Assembly (NCBI GenBank): GCA_009937085.1
Contig: JAACDD010000014.1
Coordinates: 1 to 12,129 of the forward strand
Length of the DNA stretch: 12,129 nt
Direction: 5' to 3'
DNA from: Bacteroidota bacterium
GTDB lineage: Bacteria; Bacteroidota; Bacteroidia; Flavobacteriales; Flavobacteriaceae
The notes under the pieces were generated by a model. The model was given only the letters and a program-made list of their open reading frames with translations, did not search any database and was not told the origin of the DNA. Of the stretch, positions 1 to 6,732 are shown in pieces (position 1 is the first letter of the stretch; every line of letters begins with the position of its first letter). A program made the position numbers and the translations under genes.

Positions 1-603
1 AACACCACTCATTCCTTCTTGATTGGCAATTTCTTCAATTTTTTTCTTTGCTTGAATTACAAGGTTTTGCGCAGTCGTCGTTGACGATTTTAAGTTCCCT
101 TGTGATACTTCGTAGAGCTTTGATTCGGCTTTGTCAAGCATATCAAAAACATCTTTCGTCTCATCGTAGGCTTCTTCAATAATTTCACTAGATATTTTAA
201 TCAAACTCCGCTGAATGTATTTCTGAAGAATAATACGTGCGTGGTATTCAATGTGCGCAGAGGAAGACACCTTTTTGGAAAGCTGAATCAAATAAAAATC
301 GCCTCCAACTTGGTTGAGCTTCGAATCTTTTTTGAGTTGTGCCGATACCGTTAACAGGTCAATGGGTTCTGAGTTTTCAAACAATTTGACCATTGCGGAA
401 AAAATATGCTGGTGCGCTTCGCGATAAAATGCATCTGGTAGTAAAATATCAATGACTTCATCTACCCCTTTTTTGTCAATCATCATGGCGCCTAGCACCA
501 CTTCCTCAAAGTCAACAACTTGAGGTGGTAGCTTGCCACGCTCCAACGGAACTACCGTTGCAGGTGATACTATTGACGGGGATGTAGGGTTCTTTTTTTC
601 CAC
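1..603 (-). CDS. dnaB: Replicative DNA helicase DnaB, N-terminal part (cut by left window edge)
   Basis: The 201 codons present encode the start of the replicative helicase that unwinds DNA at the fork and recruits primase. Visible are a short poorly conserved leader (residues 1-25), then the DnaB N-terminal hexamerisation domain from about residue 26 (PPQVVDFEEVVLGAMMIDKK, then DAFYREAHQHIF and the LIQLSKKV..SAHIEYHARI region) and the start of the linker (LDKAESKLYEVSQ). The RecA-like motor domain lies beyond the edge, so ATPase motifs cannot be checked. The start is GTG at 603: an in-frame stop (TAG) lies five codons upstream and the next in-frame ATG pair falls inside the conserved domain. 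It follows accA on the same strand after 104 nt and has its own candidate -7 box only 4 nt before the GTG. Family assignment is secure; the start is likely. Confidence 0.95.
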   Translation of the reverse strand, partial: MEKKNPTSPSIVSPATVVPLERGKLPPQVVDFEEVVLGAMMIDKKGVDEVIDILLPDAFYREAHQHIFSAMVKLFENSEPIDLLTVSAQLKKDSKLNQVGGDFYLIQLSKKVSSSAHIEYHARIILQKYIQRSLIKISSEIIEEAYDETKDVFDMLDKAESKLYEVSQGNLKSSTTTAQNLVIQAKKKIEEIANQEGMSGV

Positions 604-607
604 GACA

Positions 608-615
608 CTAAACTA
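608..615 (-). promoter_or_regulatory. Candidate -7 box of dnaB
   Basis: On the minus strand this reads TAGTTTAG, one mismatch from the Bacteroidota -7 consensus TAnnTTTG. It ends 4 nt before the GTG start, so the transcript would begin at or within a base or two of the start codon. No convincing -33 TTTG was found. The match is imperfect in AT-rich DNA, so this is tentative. Confidence 0.35.
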
Positions 616-662
616 CATTAAAAGTGTAACATTAATTGGGAGATCGGAAAAAACTAACAAAC

Positions 663-690
663 AAAAGCGCGGTTAATAAATGCGCATTTT
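663..690 (-). terminator. Possible terminator after accA
   Basis: Downstream of the accA stop (708) the minus strand can form an 8-bp stem: AAAA plus GCGC (687-690 and 682-685, one bulged base at 686) pairs with GCGC plus TTTT (667-670 and 663-666) around an 11-nt loop, followed by a T-rich tract (GTTTGTTAGTTTTTT). It lies in the 104-nt gap before dnaB. The stem is short with only four G-C pairs, so termination would be partial at best. Confidence 0.35.
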
Positions 691-707
691 TGTTCATAAG
701 CCAAACA

Positions 708-1661
708 TTATTCGCTGTAAACGCCCATGGCAAAGAATTTGTCCATGCGTTCTTGTACCAATTCGTTTGCGGGCTTGTCTTTAAGCTCTGTAAAAGTCTT
801 GCAAATGGTTTTGCGAACGGTTTCAAACATAGCGTTTCTGTCTGTGTGCGCTCCACCCAATGGTTCTTTAACAATAGTGTCAATCAATTTTTGACGCTTC
901 ATGTCCTTAGCCGTAAGTTTTAATGCCTCAGCAGCTTGTTCTTTATACTCCCAACTGCGCCATAAAATAGAAGAACACGATTCAGGAGAAATTACCGAAT
1001 ACCAGGTGTTCTCAAGCATAAATATGCGGTCGCCCACACCTATTCCAAGGGCTCCTCCAGAAGCTCCTTCCCCAATAATAACCACAATAATGGGTACTTT
1101 TAGCCGAGACATTTCCAAAATATTACGCGCAATGGCTTCGCCCTGTCCACGCTCTTCGGCTTCTAATCCAGGGTAGGCACCAGGAGTGTCTACAAAACAA
1201 ACTACGGGAATATCAAATTTTTCTGCCGACTTCATTAAACGAAGTGCTTTGCGATAGCCTTCAGGATTCGCCATTCCAAAATTTCGGTATTGGCGGGTTT
1301 TGGTATTGTATCCTTTTTGCTGCCCGATAAACATAAAACTTTGATCGCCAATTTTTCCCAAACCGCCAATCATAGCCTTATCGTCTTTGACAGTTCTGTC
1401 GCCGTGAAGCTCCAAGAAGCTGCCTTTTGTCAAGGCGTTTATGTAATCTAAGGTATAGGGTCTAGACGGATGACGCGACACCTGTACGCGCTGCCATGCG
1501 GAAAGGTTGCCGTAAATTTCTTTCTTTAAGTCTACTAAACGCTCTGATATTTTAGCGCAGGTATCCGTAACATCAACATCGCTTTCGTTACCAATTAGTT
1601 CGCATTTTTGTAGTTGATCTTCTAACTCTTTTATAGGTTGCTCAAAGTCCAAATACTCCAT
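708..1661 (-). CDS. accA: Acetyl-CoA carboxylase carboxyltransferase subunit alpha
   Basis: 317 aa. AccA pairs with AccD to transfer the carboxyl group from biotin on BCCP to acetyl-CoA, making malonyl-CoA, the first committed step of fatty-acid synthesis; cytoplasmic. An N-terminal helical segment (MEYLDFEQPIKELEDQL) leads into the crotonase-like carboxyltransferase domain. Diagnostic parts are VSRHPSRPYTLDYI (61-74), the NPEGYRKALRLM helix (132-143), VDTPGAYPG (157-165) and the glycine-rich oxyanion loop GEGASGGALGIG (197-208). Length is normal for the family. The frame extends 24 nt further to a TTG, but ATG at 1661 gives the usual MEYLDFE start and sits 21 nt after a perfect -7 box. It follows the EamA gene by 30 nt and precedes dnaB. 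accD is not in the window. No irregularity seen. Confidence 0.97.
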   Translation of the reverse strand: MEYLDFEQPIKELEDQLQKCELIGNESDVDVTDTCAKISERLVDLKKEIYGNLSAWQRVQVSRHPSRPYTLDYINALTKGSFLELHGDRTVKDDKAMIGGLGKIGDQSFMFIGQQKGYNTKTRQYRNFGMANPEGYRKALRLMKSAEKFDIPVVCFVDTPGAYPGLEAEERGQGEAIARNILEMSRLKVPIIVVIIGEGASGGALGIGVGDRIFMLENTWYSVISPESCSSILWRSWEYKEQAAEALKLTAKDMKRQKLIDTIVKEPLGGAHTDRNAMFETVRKTICKTFTELKDKPANELVQERMDKFFAMGVYSE

Positions 1662-1682
1662 AGTGTCGTTGTTATACAAAAG

Positions 1683-1690
1683 CAAATATA
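1683..1690 (-). promoter_or_regulatory. Candidate -7 box of accA
   Basis: Minus strand reads TATATTTG, a perfect TAnnTTTG match, in the 30-nt gap between the EamA stop (1692) and the accA ATG (1661). It predicts a leader of roughly 17 nt. No TTTG is seen at the expected -33 spacing, which would fall inside the EamA coding end. It suggests accA can be transcribed apart from the upstream operon. Confidence 0.5.
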
Positions 1691-1691
1691 C

Positions 1692-2603
1692 TTATTTTGA
1701 TATCTGAGTGCCTATTTGTTTTGCTTTTTTTGTGCGCCTTAGCTTAAGTACCCCATTTGCTATCACAGCAGATAAAATACATAAAACACCGATGTAAAAA
1801 GAAGAAGGCATCGATTCCTTTTCACCAAAAATGACATATGCCAATGCAATTCCGTAAACAGGCTCCATATTAATTCCTAACATGATTGAATAAGGCGTAA
1901 GGTGACGCATGACCACTACCGAAATAACAAAAGCATAAGACGTACAAACAAATGCGAGAATTGCCAACCAAAATAAATCTTGAGCGGAAATCTCAAAGAA
2001 AGAAGCTGTAAATGCACCCTGAGCAGCTAAAAGAACAGAAACTACTAGCGCCCCAACCAAAAGCTCATAAAAAGATAATATATAAGGATTGGTTTTGCTT
2101 ACAAATTTGCCATTAAGCAATGTAAATAAAACAGCTAAAACAGTCGAAATTCCCGCATAAATAAATCCCTTAACATGAGTAGCATCAGCGCCCAAAACCA
2201 AAACCAATCCAACAACGACTAATAAGCCAAAAAGGACTTCATACCCTATTACTTTTCGTTTGTAAAAAATAGGTTCTAACAACGAGGTAAGAAAGGCCCC
2301 TGAAGAAAATACCGAAAGCGTTATAGATACATTTGAAACCTTGACCGCAGCAAAAAACGTGATCCAATGAAAGGCTATAAGTACACCACTAGCAATGGCA
2401 ACCCAAGCAATTGTTTTGGAAATTCGAAACGACTGTTTACGAAGCGAAAGCACCAATCCCAAACCTAAAGTCGCAAGCGTCATACGATACCACACCAGCG
2501 GAATTGCTGAAACGCTAATTAGTGCACCTAAAACAGCTGTAAATCCAAAAATGACAACAATAAAATGGAAGTGAAGTGTACTGAGTAATTTATCTTTTTG
2601 CAT
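1692..2603 (-). CDS. EamA/DMT-family transporter
   Basis: 303 aa, very hydrophobic, with about ten predicted membrane helices arranged as two EamA (DUF6-type) repeats: roughly residues 10-140 and 150-290. Typical features are WYRMTLATLGLGL near helix 2, FHWITFFAAVKVSNVSIT in helix 3-4, and EPVYGIALAYVIFGE in the second repeat. The drug/metabolite transporter superfamily exports amino acids, nucleotides or other metabolites across the inner membrane; no substrate can be named from sequence. The frame is open upstream to 2633, but ATG at 2603 (MQKDKLLSTLHFHF) is preferred because it overlaps the preceding permease gene by only 14 nt, which suggests translational coupling. It is the third gene of the tgt operon. 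The relation to its neighbours appears to be positional rather than functional. Confidence 0.88.
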   Translation of the reverse strand: MQKDKLLSTLHFHFIVVIFGFTAVLGALISVSAIPLVWYRMTLATLGLGLVLSLRKQSFRISKTIAWVAIASGVLIAFHWITFFAAVKVSNVSITLSVFSSGAFLTSLLEPIFYKRKVIGYEVLFGLLVVVGLVLVLGADATHVKGFIYAGISTVLAVLFTLLNGKFVSKTNPYILSFYELLVGALVVSVLLAAQGAFTASFFEISAQDLFWLAILAFVCTSYAFVISVVVMRHLTPYSIMLGINMEPVYGIALAYVIFGEKESMPSSFYIGVLCILSAVIANGVLKLRRTKKAKQIGTQISK

Positions 2604-3666
2604 AGCGCAACAAATAGATTGATAACAACGCAAAAATTACATTGGGAGTCCAAGCGGCTATCCAAGGAGTAAAGTTTGATTTCTCTACCATCACCTCAAA
2701 AATCTTATCGAAAAAAATATACAAGAATGCCAAAATAATGCCCATGGCAAGATTGACTCCCATACCACCACGCTTTTTGAACGATGCAACCGCTACGGCA
2801 ATCAGCGTTAGTATAAAAGCAGAAATTGGAATTGCCCAGCGTTTGTGGCGTACCAATATATGATGATTGATTAATGGGCTTCCATTTTCCCGTTCTACAT
2901 CAATATAATCGTTGAGCTCAAAAAAGTTAAGGGTCTGTGCTTTGTAGGTAACAGGGACTAATTCATCTAAATCAAAATTAAACAGCGTGTCTAACCTAGA
3001 TTCTTTTCGAATGATTTCGGTATCATCAATAATACTGCGTTGAAAATACTGTGAAAGTCTATACAGGCTGTCTTTTTCAACCCACCTAATGTTCTGCGCT
3101 TTAATTTTATATTGTAAAACATCGCCTTCAAAGTGTTCCCAGGAAAAATTATAGCCTATTTTTCTATTGGAATTATAATTACTTAAGTACACAAAATCGT
3201 TATCGCTCAACTGCTTATAGATGTTTTCTGTAAGCCTAACTTTTTGTCTTTTGTTGATATAGGTATATTCAAACTCATTGTAGCGTTCGCTTGCATTGGG
3301 TACCCAAAACATACTTGCACCAAACGCCAATACAGCAATAAATGCGGCTGCCATAACAAAGGGGCGTAAATAGCGGTAAAACGACACCCCTGAAGATAGA
3401 ATGGCAATGACCTCTGTATTACTTGCCAGTTTTGACGTAAACCAAATTACAGATAAGAACAAAAATATAGGGAAAAGCGTATATCCAAACACCCAAACAA
3501 AATCGTAATAATGCGATAAAATTTCAGATTGCGTGAGTTCGTACTGCTTAAATTTATCAATCTTTTGAGATAAGTCAACCAGTACACTTATGGGAATAAA
3601 CATCCCCAACATGACAACGAACGTGCCTAAATACTTCTGTATAATGTAGCGATCTAATAACTTCAT
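2590..3666 (-). CDS. LptF/LptG (YjgP/YjgQ) family permease
   Basis: 358 aa. Members of this family are the membrane subunits of the LptB2FG ABC transporter that extracts lipopolysaccharide from the inner membrane and drives it to the LptC/LptA bridge. The layout fits: three N-terminal helices (about 15-30, 55-78, 103-122), a large polar periplasmic part (about 125-285, the beta-jellyroll region), then three C-terminal helices (about 292-312, 318-340, 338-356). The opening MKLLDRYIIQKYLGTF and the short coupling-region pattern TEVIAILSSGVSFYRYLRP are family hallmarks. Start ATG at 3666 lies 2 nt after the tgt stop (TAA-TC-ATG); a longer open frame to 3711 would overlap tgt by 43 nt and is not favoured. 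Whether this is LptF or LptG cannot be decided here. It is second in the tgt operon and overlaps the transporter gene by 14 nt. Confidence 0.9.
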   Translation of the reverse strand: MKLLDRYIIQKYLGTFVVMLGMFIPISVLVDLSQKIDKFKQYELTQSEILSHYYDFVWVFGYTLFPIFLFLSVIWFTSKLASNTEVIAILSSGVSFYRYLRPFVMAAAFIAVLAFGASMFWVPNASERYNEFEYTYINKRQKVRLTENIYKQLSDNDFVYLSNYNSNRKIGYNFSWEHFEGDVLQYKIKAQNIRWVEKDSLYRLSQYFQRSIIDDTEIIRKESRLDTLFNFDLDELVPVTYKAQTLNFFELNDYIDVERENGSPLINHHILVRHKRWAIPISAFILTLIAVAVASFKKRGGMGVNLAMGIILAFLYIFFDKIFEVMVEKSNFTPWIAAWTPNVIFALLSIYLLRYAKR

Positions 3667-3668
3667 GA

Positions 3669-4799
3669 TTAGAGACGTTTGTCCATTTGGCGTACCATGG
3701 TGTTTTTCCACGATGCAAAGTCACCAGCTAAAATATGTTTTCTTGCCTCGCGAACCAACCACAAATAAAAAGATAAATTATGTAGCGTTGCCAACTGTTT
3801 TCCAAGCAATTCGTTCGCGGCAAACAAATGGCGTAAATAGGCTTTGCTATAAGCAGTGTCTACAAAGCTTGCTCCGTTGGGGTCGATGGGTGAAAAGTCA
3901 TTTTCCCATTTTTTGTTTTTGATATTAATCGTCCCTTCGGAAGTAAAAAGCATTCCATTCCGTGCATTTCGCGACGGCATAACACAATCAAACATATCAA
4001 CCCCTAACGCAATGTTTTCCAAAATATTTATAGGCGTTCCAACACCCATTAGATAGCGTGGTTTGTCTTCTGGTAAAATAGCACAAACCGCATCTGACAT
4101 AGCGTACATTTCATCGGCGGGCTCGCCCACAGACAAACCACCAATGGCATTTCCAGGGGCATTCGTGTTGGCAATAAATTCCGCAGACTGTTCGCGTAAA
4201 TCGGTATAAACACTTCCCTGAACAATGGGAAAAAGCGTTTGCTGATAGCCATATTTGGGCTCGGTTTTAGAAAAATGCTCTTGACATCGCACCAACCAAC
4301 GGTGTGTCAAATGCATCGAATTTTTGGCATAGTCGTATGGACACGGATAGGGTGTACACTCGTCAAACGCCATGATGATATCTGCTCCTATAGTACGCTG
4401 GATATCAATCGCATATTCGGGTGTAAACACATGCTTTGAACCGTCTATATGCGATTTAAACGTAACGCCTTTTTCCGTAATTTTTCGGTTGTCTGACAAT
4501 GAATATACCTGATAACCGCCGCTGTCTGTCAATATGGGCCTGTCCCAATGCATAAACGAATGAATGCCTCCAGCCTGCTCCAAAATAGAAGTCGTAGGGC
4601 GTAAGTATAAATGATATGTATTGGCTAAAATGATATCCGGGTTCACGTCTTGCGCCAAGTCTTGCTGATGCACACCTTTTACAGTCGCCGCAGTACCAAC
4701 CGGCATAAAGATTGGTGTTTCAATGGTCCCATGATCAGTGGTAAGTACCCCTGCCCTCGCTTTTGAGTCTAAATCTGTTTTTTCTAAGGAAAATTTCAC
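3669..4799 (-). CDS. tgt: tRNA-guanine transglycosylase (queuine tRNA-ribosyltransferase)
   Basis: 376 aa, full length. Tgt swaps guanine-34 of GUN-anticodon tRNAs for preQ1 in queuosine synthesis. The TIM-barrel landmarks are present: ILTDSGGYQVYSL (89-101, Asp92), FDECTPYPC (145-153), GGLSVGEP (220-227), YLMGVGTP (249-256), and FDCVMPSRNARNG (270-282) with the nucleophile Asp271. The C-terminal zinc site is unusual: where the family has Cys-x-Cys-xx-Cys the sequence reads Gly309, Ser311, Asp314, while the fourth ligand, His340, is kept (ATLHNL). Everything around it is well preserved, so this is divergence, not damage. The start is GTG at 4799, giving the common MKFSLEKTDLDSKARAG opening and lying 4 nt from a perfect -7 box. 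It is the first gene of a minus-strand operon with the permease and EamA genes, and is divergent from transketolase. Confidence 0.97.
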   Translation of the reverse strand: MKFSLEKTDLDSKARAGVLTTDHGTIETPIFMPVGTAATVKGVHQQDLAQDVNPDIILANTYHLYLRPTTSILEQAGGIHSFMHWDRPILTDSGGYQVYSLSDNRKITEKGVTFKSHIDGSKHVFTPEYAIDIQRTIGADIIMAFDECTPYPCPYDYAKNSMHLTHRWLVRCQEHFSKTEPKYGYQQTLFPIVQGSVYTDLREQSAEFIANTNAPGNAIGGLSVGEPADEMYAMSDAVCAILPEDKPRYLMGVGTPINILENIALGVDMFDCVMPSRNARNGMLFTSEGTINIKNKKWENDFSPIDPNGASFVDTAYSKAYLRHLFAANELLGKQLATLHNLSFYLWLVREARKHILAGDFASWKNTMVRQMDKRL

Positions 4800-4803
4800 C
4801 TGC

Positions 4804-4811
4804 CAAATATA
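4804..4811 (-). promoter_or_regulatory. Candidate -7 box of the tgt operon
   Basis: Minus strand reads TATATTTG, a perfect TAnnTTTG. Only 4 nt (GCAG) separate it from the GTG start, so transcription should begin at or next to the start codon (leaderless). A 5-bp inverted repeat CGCAA-CCCT-TTGCG (4812-4825) abuts its upstream side. No -33 TTTG is visible at normal spacing. Confidence 0.55.
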
Positions 4812-4825
4812 CGCAACCCTTTGCG
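4812..4825. repeat. Short inverted repeat beside the tgt promoter
   Basis: CGCAA (4812-4816), loop CCCT, TTGCG (4821-4825): a perfect 5-bp inverted repeat directly upstream of the tgt -7 box, in the divergent tgt/transketolase region. It could be a protein site, but it is short enough to arise by chance. Confidence 0.3.
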
Positions 4826-4881
4826 GTTAGATTTAGAACATTTTTTTGAATATTGGTTTATAATTAATTTGATTTTATAAT

Positions 4882-4899
4882 GATTGCTTGGTGGCAATC
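4882..4899. repeat. Inverted repeat upstream of the transketolase promoter
   Basis: GATTGC (4882-4887), 6-nt spacer TTGGTG, GCAATC (4894-4899): perfect 6-bp arms ending 3 nt before the transketolase -7 box (4903-4910). Placement just upstream of a promoter is what an operator would show. No known regulator site is recognised. Confidence 0.35.
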
Positions 4900-4902
4900 G
4901 TA

Positions 4903-4910
4903 TATTTTTG
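4903..4910 (+). promoter_or_regulatory. Candidate -7 box of the transketolase operon
   Basis: TATTTTTG fits TAnnTTTG exactly and lies 15 nt before the ATG at 4926, predicting a leader of about a dozen nt. A TTG at 4884-4886 (16-nt spacer) is a weak candidate -33 element and lies inside the inverted repeat at 4882-4899. Confidence 0.5.
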
Positions 4911-4925
4911 TGCAAAATTATTCAA

Positions 4926-5771
4926 ATGGCATCATTAGAGACGCTTCAACAACTTGTACCGCAAGTTCGCCGCGATATTTTACGTATGGTTCACCAAGTT
5001 AATTCCGGTCACCCTGGTGGCTCATTGGGCTGTGCAGAATTTTTTGTTACCCTGTACAACCACGTGATGGAGTATTCCACAGATTTTGATATGGACGGAA
5101 AAAATGAAGACCTCTTCTTTTTGTCAAACGGACATATATCTCCCGTCTTTTACAGCACGCTAGCACGAAGTGGTTTCTTTCCTGTAGCTGAGCTTGCTAC
5201 CTTTAGAAAATTAGATTCAAGGTTACAAGGACATCCCACTACCCACGAAGGTCTTCCTGGCGTACGTATTGCCTCTGGATCGCTTGGTCAAGGTATGTCT
5301 GTTGCCATTGGCGCAGCTGAAACAAAAAAATTGAATGGAGATGCGCATACGGTTTACAGCCTACACGGTGACGGCGAGTTACAAGAAGGACAAAATTGGG
5401 AAGCTATTTTATATGCAGGTGCCAAAGGCATTGATAATCTTATTTCTACAATTGACTACAACAAACAACAAATTGATGGCAGTACCGACGATGTACTACC
5501 ACTAGGCGACTTACGCCCAAAACTTGAAACATTTGGTTGGGTTGTTATTGAAGTAGAAAAAGGAAATGACCTTGAATCCGTTGTTAAAGGTATGGAAGCA
5601 GCAAAAGCCGCTAGTGGAAAGCAAAAACCCGTAGCTGTTCTGTTGCATACTGTTATGGGGAATGGCGTAGATTTTATGATGCATACACATGCATGGCATG
5701 GTAAAGCACCAAACGACGAGCAATTAGCAACTGGATTAGCACAAAACGAAGAAACTTTAGGGGATTATTAA
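4926..5771 (+). CDS. Transketolase, N-terminal subunit (thiamine-diphosphate-binding half)
   Basis: 281 aa, matching the first domain of ordinary transketolase, which moves two-carbon units between sugar phosphates in the non-oxidative pentose phosphate pathway. Seen are SGHPGGSLG (27-35, His29), LSNGHISP (66-73, His69), QGHPT (101-105, His103), the diphosphate/Mg motif opening GDGELQEG (148-155) and closing at DYNKQQIDG (177-185), and a histidine in HAWHGKAPN (255-263). All known ligand histidines of this half appear intact. The open frame reaches back to 4884, but ATG at 4926 gives the usual short N-terminus and lies just after the -7 box. The protein stops where the linker to the pyrimidine-binding domain would begin; the second half follows after 1 nt. 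Such split transketolases occur in many prokaryotes, so this is normal form, not a broken gene. Confidence 0.95.
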   Translation: MASLETLQQLVPQVRRDILRMVHQVNSGHPGGSLGCAEFFVTLYNHVMEYSTDFDMDGKNEDLFFLSNGHISPVFYSTLARSGFFPVAELATFRKLDSRLQGHPTTHEGLPGVRIASGSLGQGMSVAIGAAETKKLNGDAHTVYSLHGDGELQEGQNWEAILYAGAKGIDNLISTIDYNKQQIDGSTDDVLPLGDLRPKLETFGWVVIEVEKGNDLESVVKGMEAAKAASGKQKPVAVLLHTVMGNGVDFMMHTHAWHGKAPNDEQLATGLAQNEETLGDY

Positions 5772-5772
5772 G

Positions 5773-6732
5773 ATGGGATTAAAAGAATATACATTTACAG
5801 AAAAAATTGATACACGTTCAGGATTCGGTGTTGGACTTGCTGAGTTAGGAGAAACAAACCCAGATGTGGTTGCACTTTGTGCTGACCTCACAGGTTCGTT
5901 AAAAATGAACGCATTTAAAGACGCAAATCCCGAACGCTTTTTTCAAATTGGAATTGCAGAAGCCAACATGATGGGAATTGCCGCAGGCATGACTATTGGC
6001 GGTAAAATTCCTTTTACGGGAACCTTTGCCAACTTCTCTACAGGACGTGTGTATGATCAAATTCGCCAGTCGATTGCATACTCGCACAAAAATGTAAAAA
6101 TATGTGCTTCGCACGCTGGAGTAACCTTAGGTGAGGATGGAGCAACACACCAAATTCTAGAAGACCTTGGGTTGATGAAAATGCTTCCTGGCATGACCGT
6201 AATTAACACCTGTGACTTTGAACAAACACGCAAAGCGACTCACGCTATTGCTGCACATAACGGACCTGTTTATTTACGTTTTGGACGACCTGCAGTTCCA
6301 AATTTCACTAGCGATTTGCCTTTTGAAATCGGAAAAGGGATTTTATTACAAGAAGGAACTGACGTAACATTAGTGGCCACAGGACATTTGGTTTGGGAAG
6401 CTTTGGAAGCTGCTAAAGTTCTTCATGAGCAAGGAATCAGCGCTGAAGTAATCAACATTCACACCATTAAGCCATTAGACGATGCGTTAATCTTACAATC
6501 TGTTAAAAAAACAGGGGCTGTAGTAAGCTGTGAAGAACACAATTACCTGGGTGGACTTGGTGAAAGTATTGCACGTGTTTTGGCAATGCAACATCCTACA
6601 CCTCAGGAATTTATTGCTACTCAAGATACGTTTGGTGAATCTGGAACTCCAGCACAACTGATGGAAAAATACGGATTAAATACCGCAGCTATTGTACGAA
6701 AATCACAAGCTGTGATTGCTAGAAAAGCTTAG
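5773..6732 (+). CDS. Transketolase, C-terminal subunit (pyrimidine-binding and C-terminal domains)
   Basis: 319 aa, the partner of the gene 1 nt upstream; the two polypeptides should assemble into one enzyme with active sites at their interface. The pyrimidine-binding domain (about 5-170) carries the catalytic Glu64 in IGIAEANMMGIAAGM (59-73), the SHAGVTLGEDGATHQ segment (113-127) and YLRFGRP (167-173). The C-terminal transketolase domain (about 185-310) includes VTLVATGH (198-205), INIHTIKPLD (227-236) and the SCEEHNYLGGLG motif (252-263). Start ATG at 5773 follows the TAA of the first gene (TAA-G-ATG), so translation is probably coupled and keeps subunits near 1:1. The stop (6730-6732) overlaps the stop of the convergent lipoprotein gene by 4 nt. 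A DXS or pyruvate-dehydrogenase beta identity is less likely because the upstream half is clearly transketolase. Confidence 0.95.
   Translation: MGLKEYTFTEKIDTRSGFGVGLAELGETNPDVVALCADLTGSLKMNAFKDANPERFFQIGIAEANMMGIAAGMTIGGKIPFTGTFANFSTGRVYDQIRQSIAYSHKNVKICASHAGVTLGEDGATHQILEDLGLMKMLPGMTVINTCDFEQTRKATHAIAAHNGPVYLRFGRPAVPNFTSDLPFEIGKGILLQEGTDVTLVATGHLVWEALEAAKVLHEQGISAEVINIHTIKPLDDALILQSVKKTGAVVSCEEHNYLGGLGESIARVLAMQHPTPQEFIATQDTFGESGTPAQLMEKYGLNTAAIVRKSQAVIARKA

Noticed and set aside
678..689. Perfect 12-nt palindrome AAATGCGCATTT between dnaB and accA
   Set aside because: It has no loop and cannot form a useful RNA hairpin; as a protein site it stands alone without a second copy, so it is only noted as part of the possible terminator region.
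636..923. Plus-strand open frame of 95 codons overlapping accA
   Set aside because: It lies antisense to a fully conserved gene, has no recognisable family features and no promoter; it is a by-product of the accA codon pattern.
3665..3922. Plus-strand open frame of 85 codons antisense to tgt
   Set aside because: Antisense to the conserved tgt 3' end, with no domain-like composition and no plausible start signals.
4926..6732. Transketolase broken into two genes by a frameshift or stop
   Set aside because: The break falls exactly between domains, both halves have good starts and stops 1 nt apart, and two-subunit transketolases are a known form.
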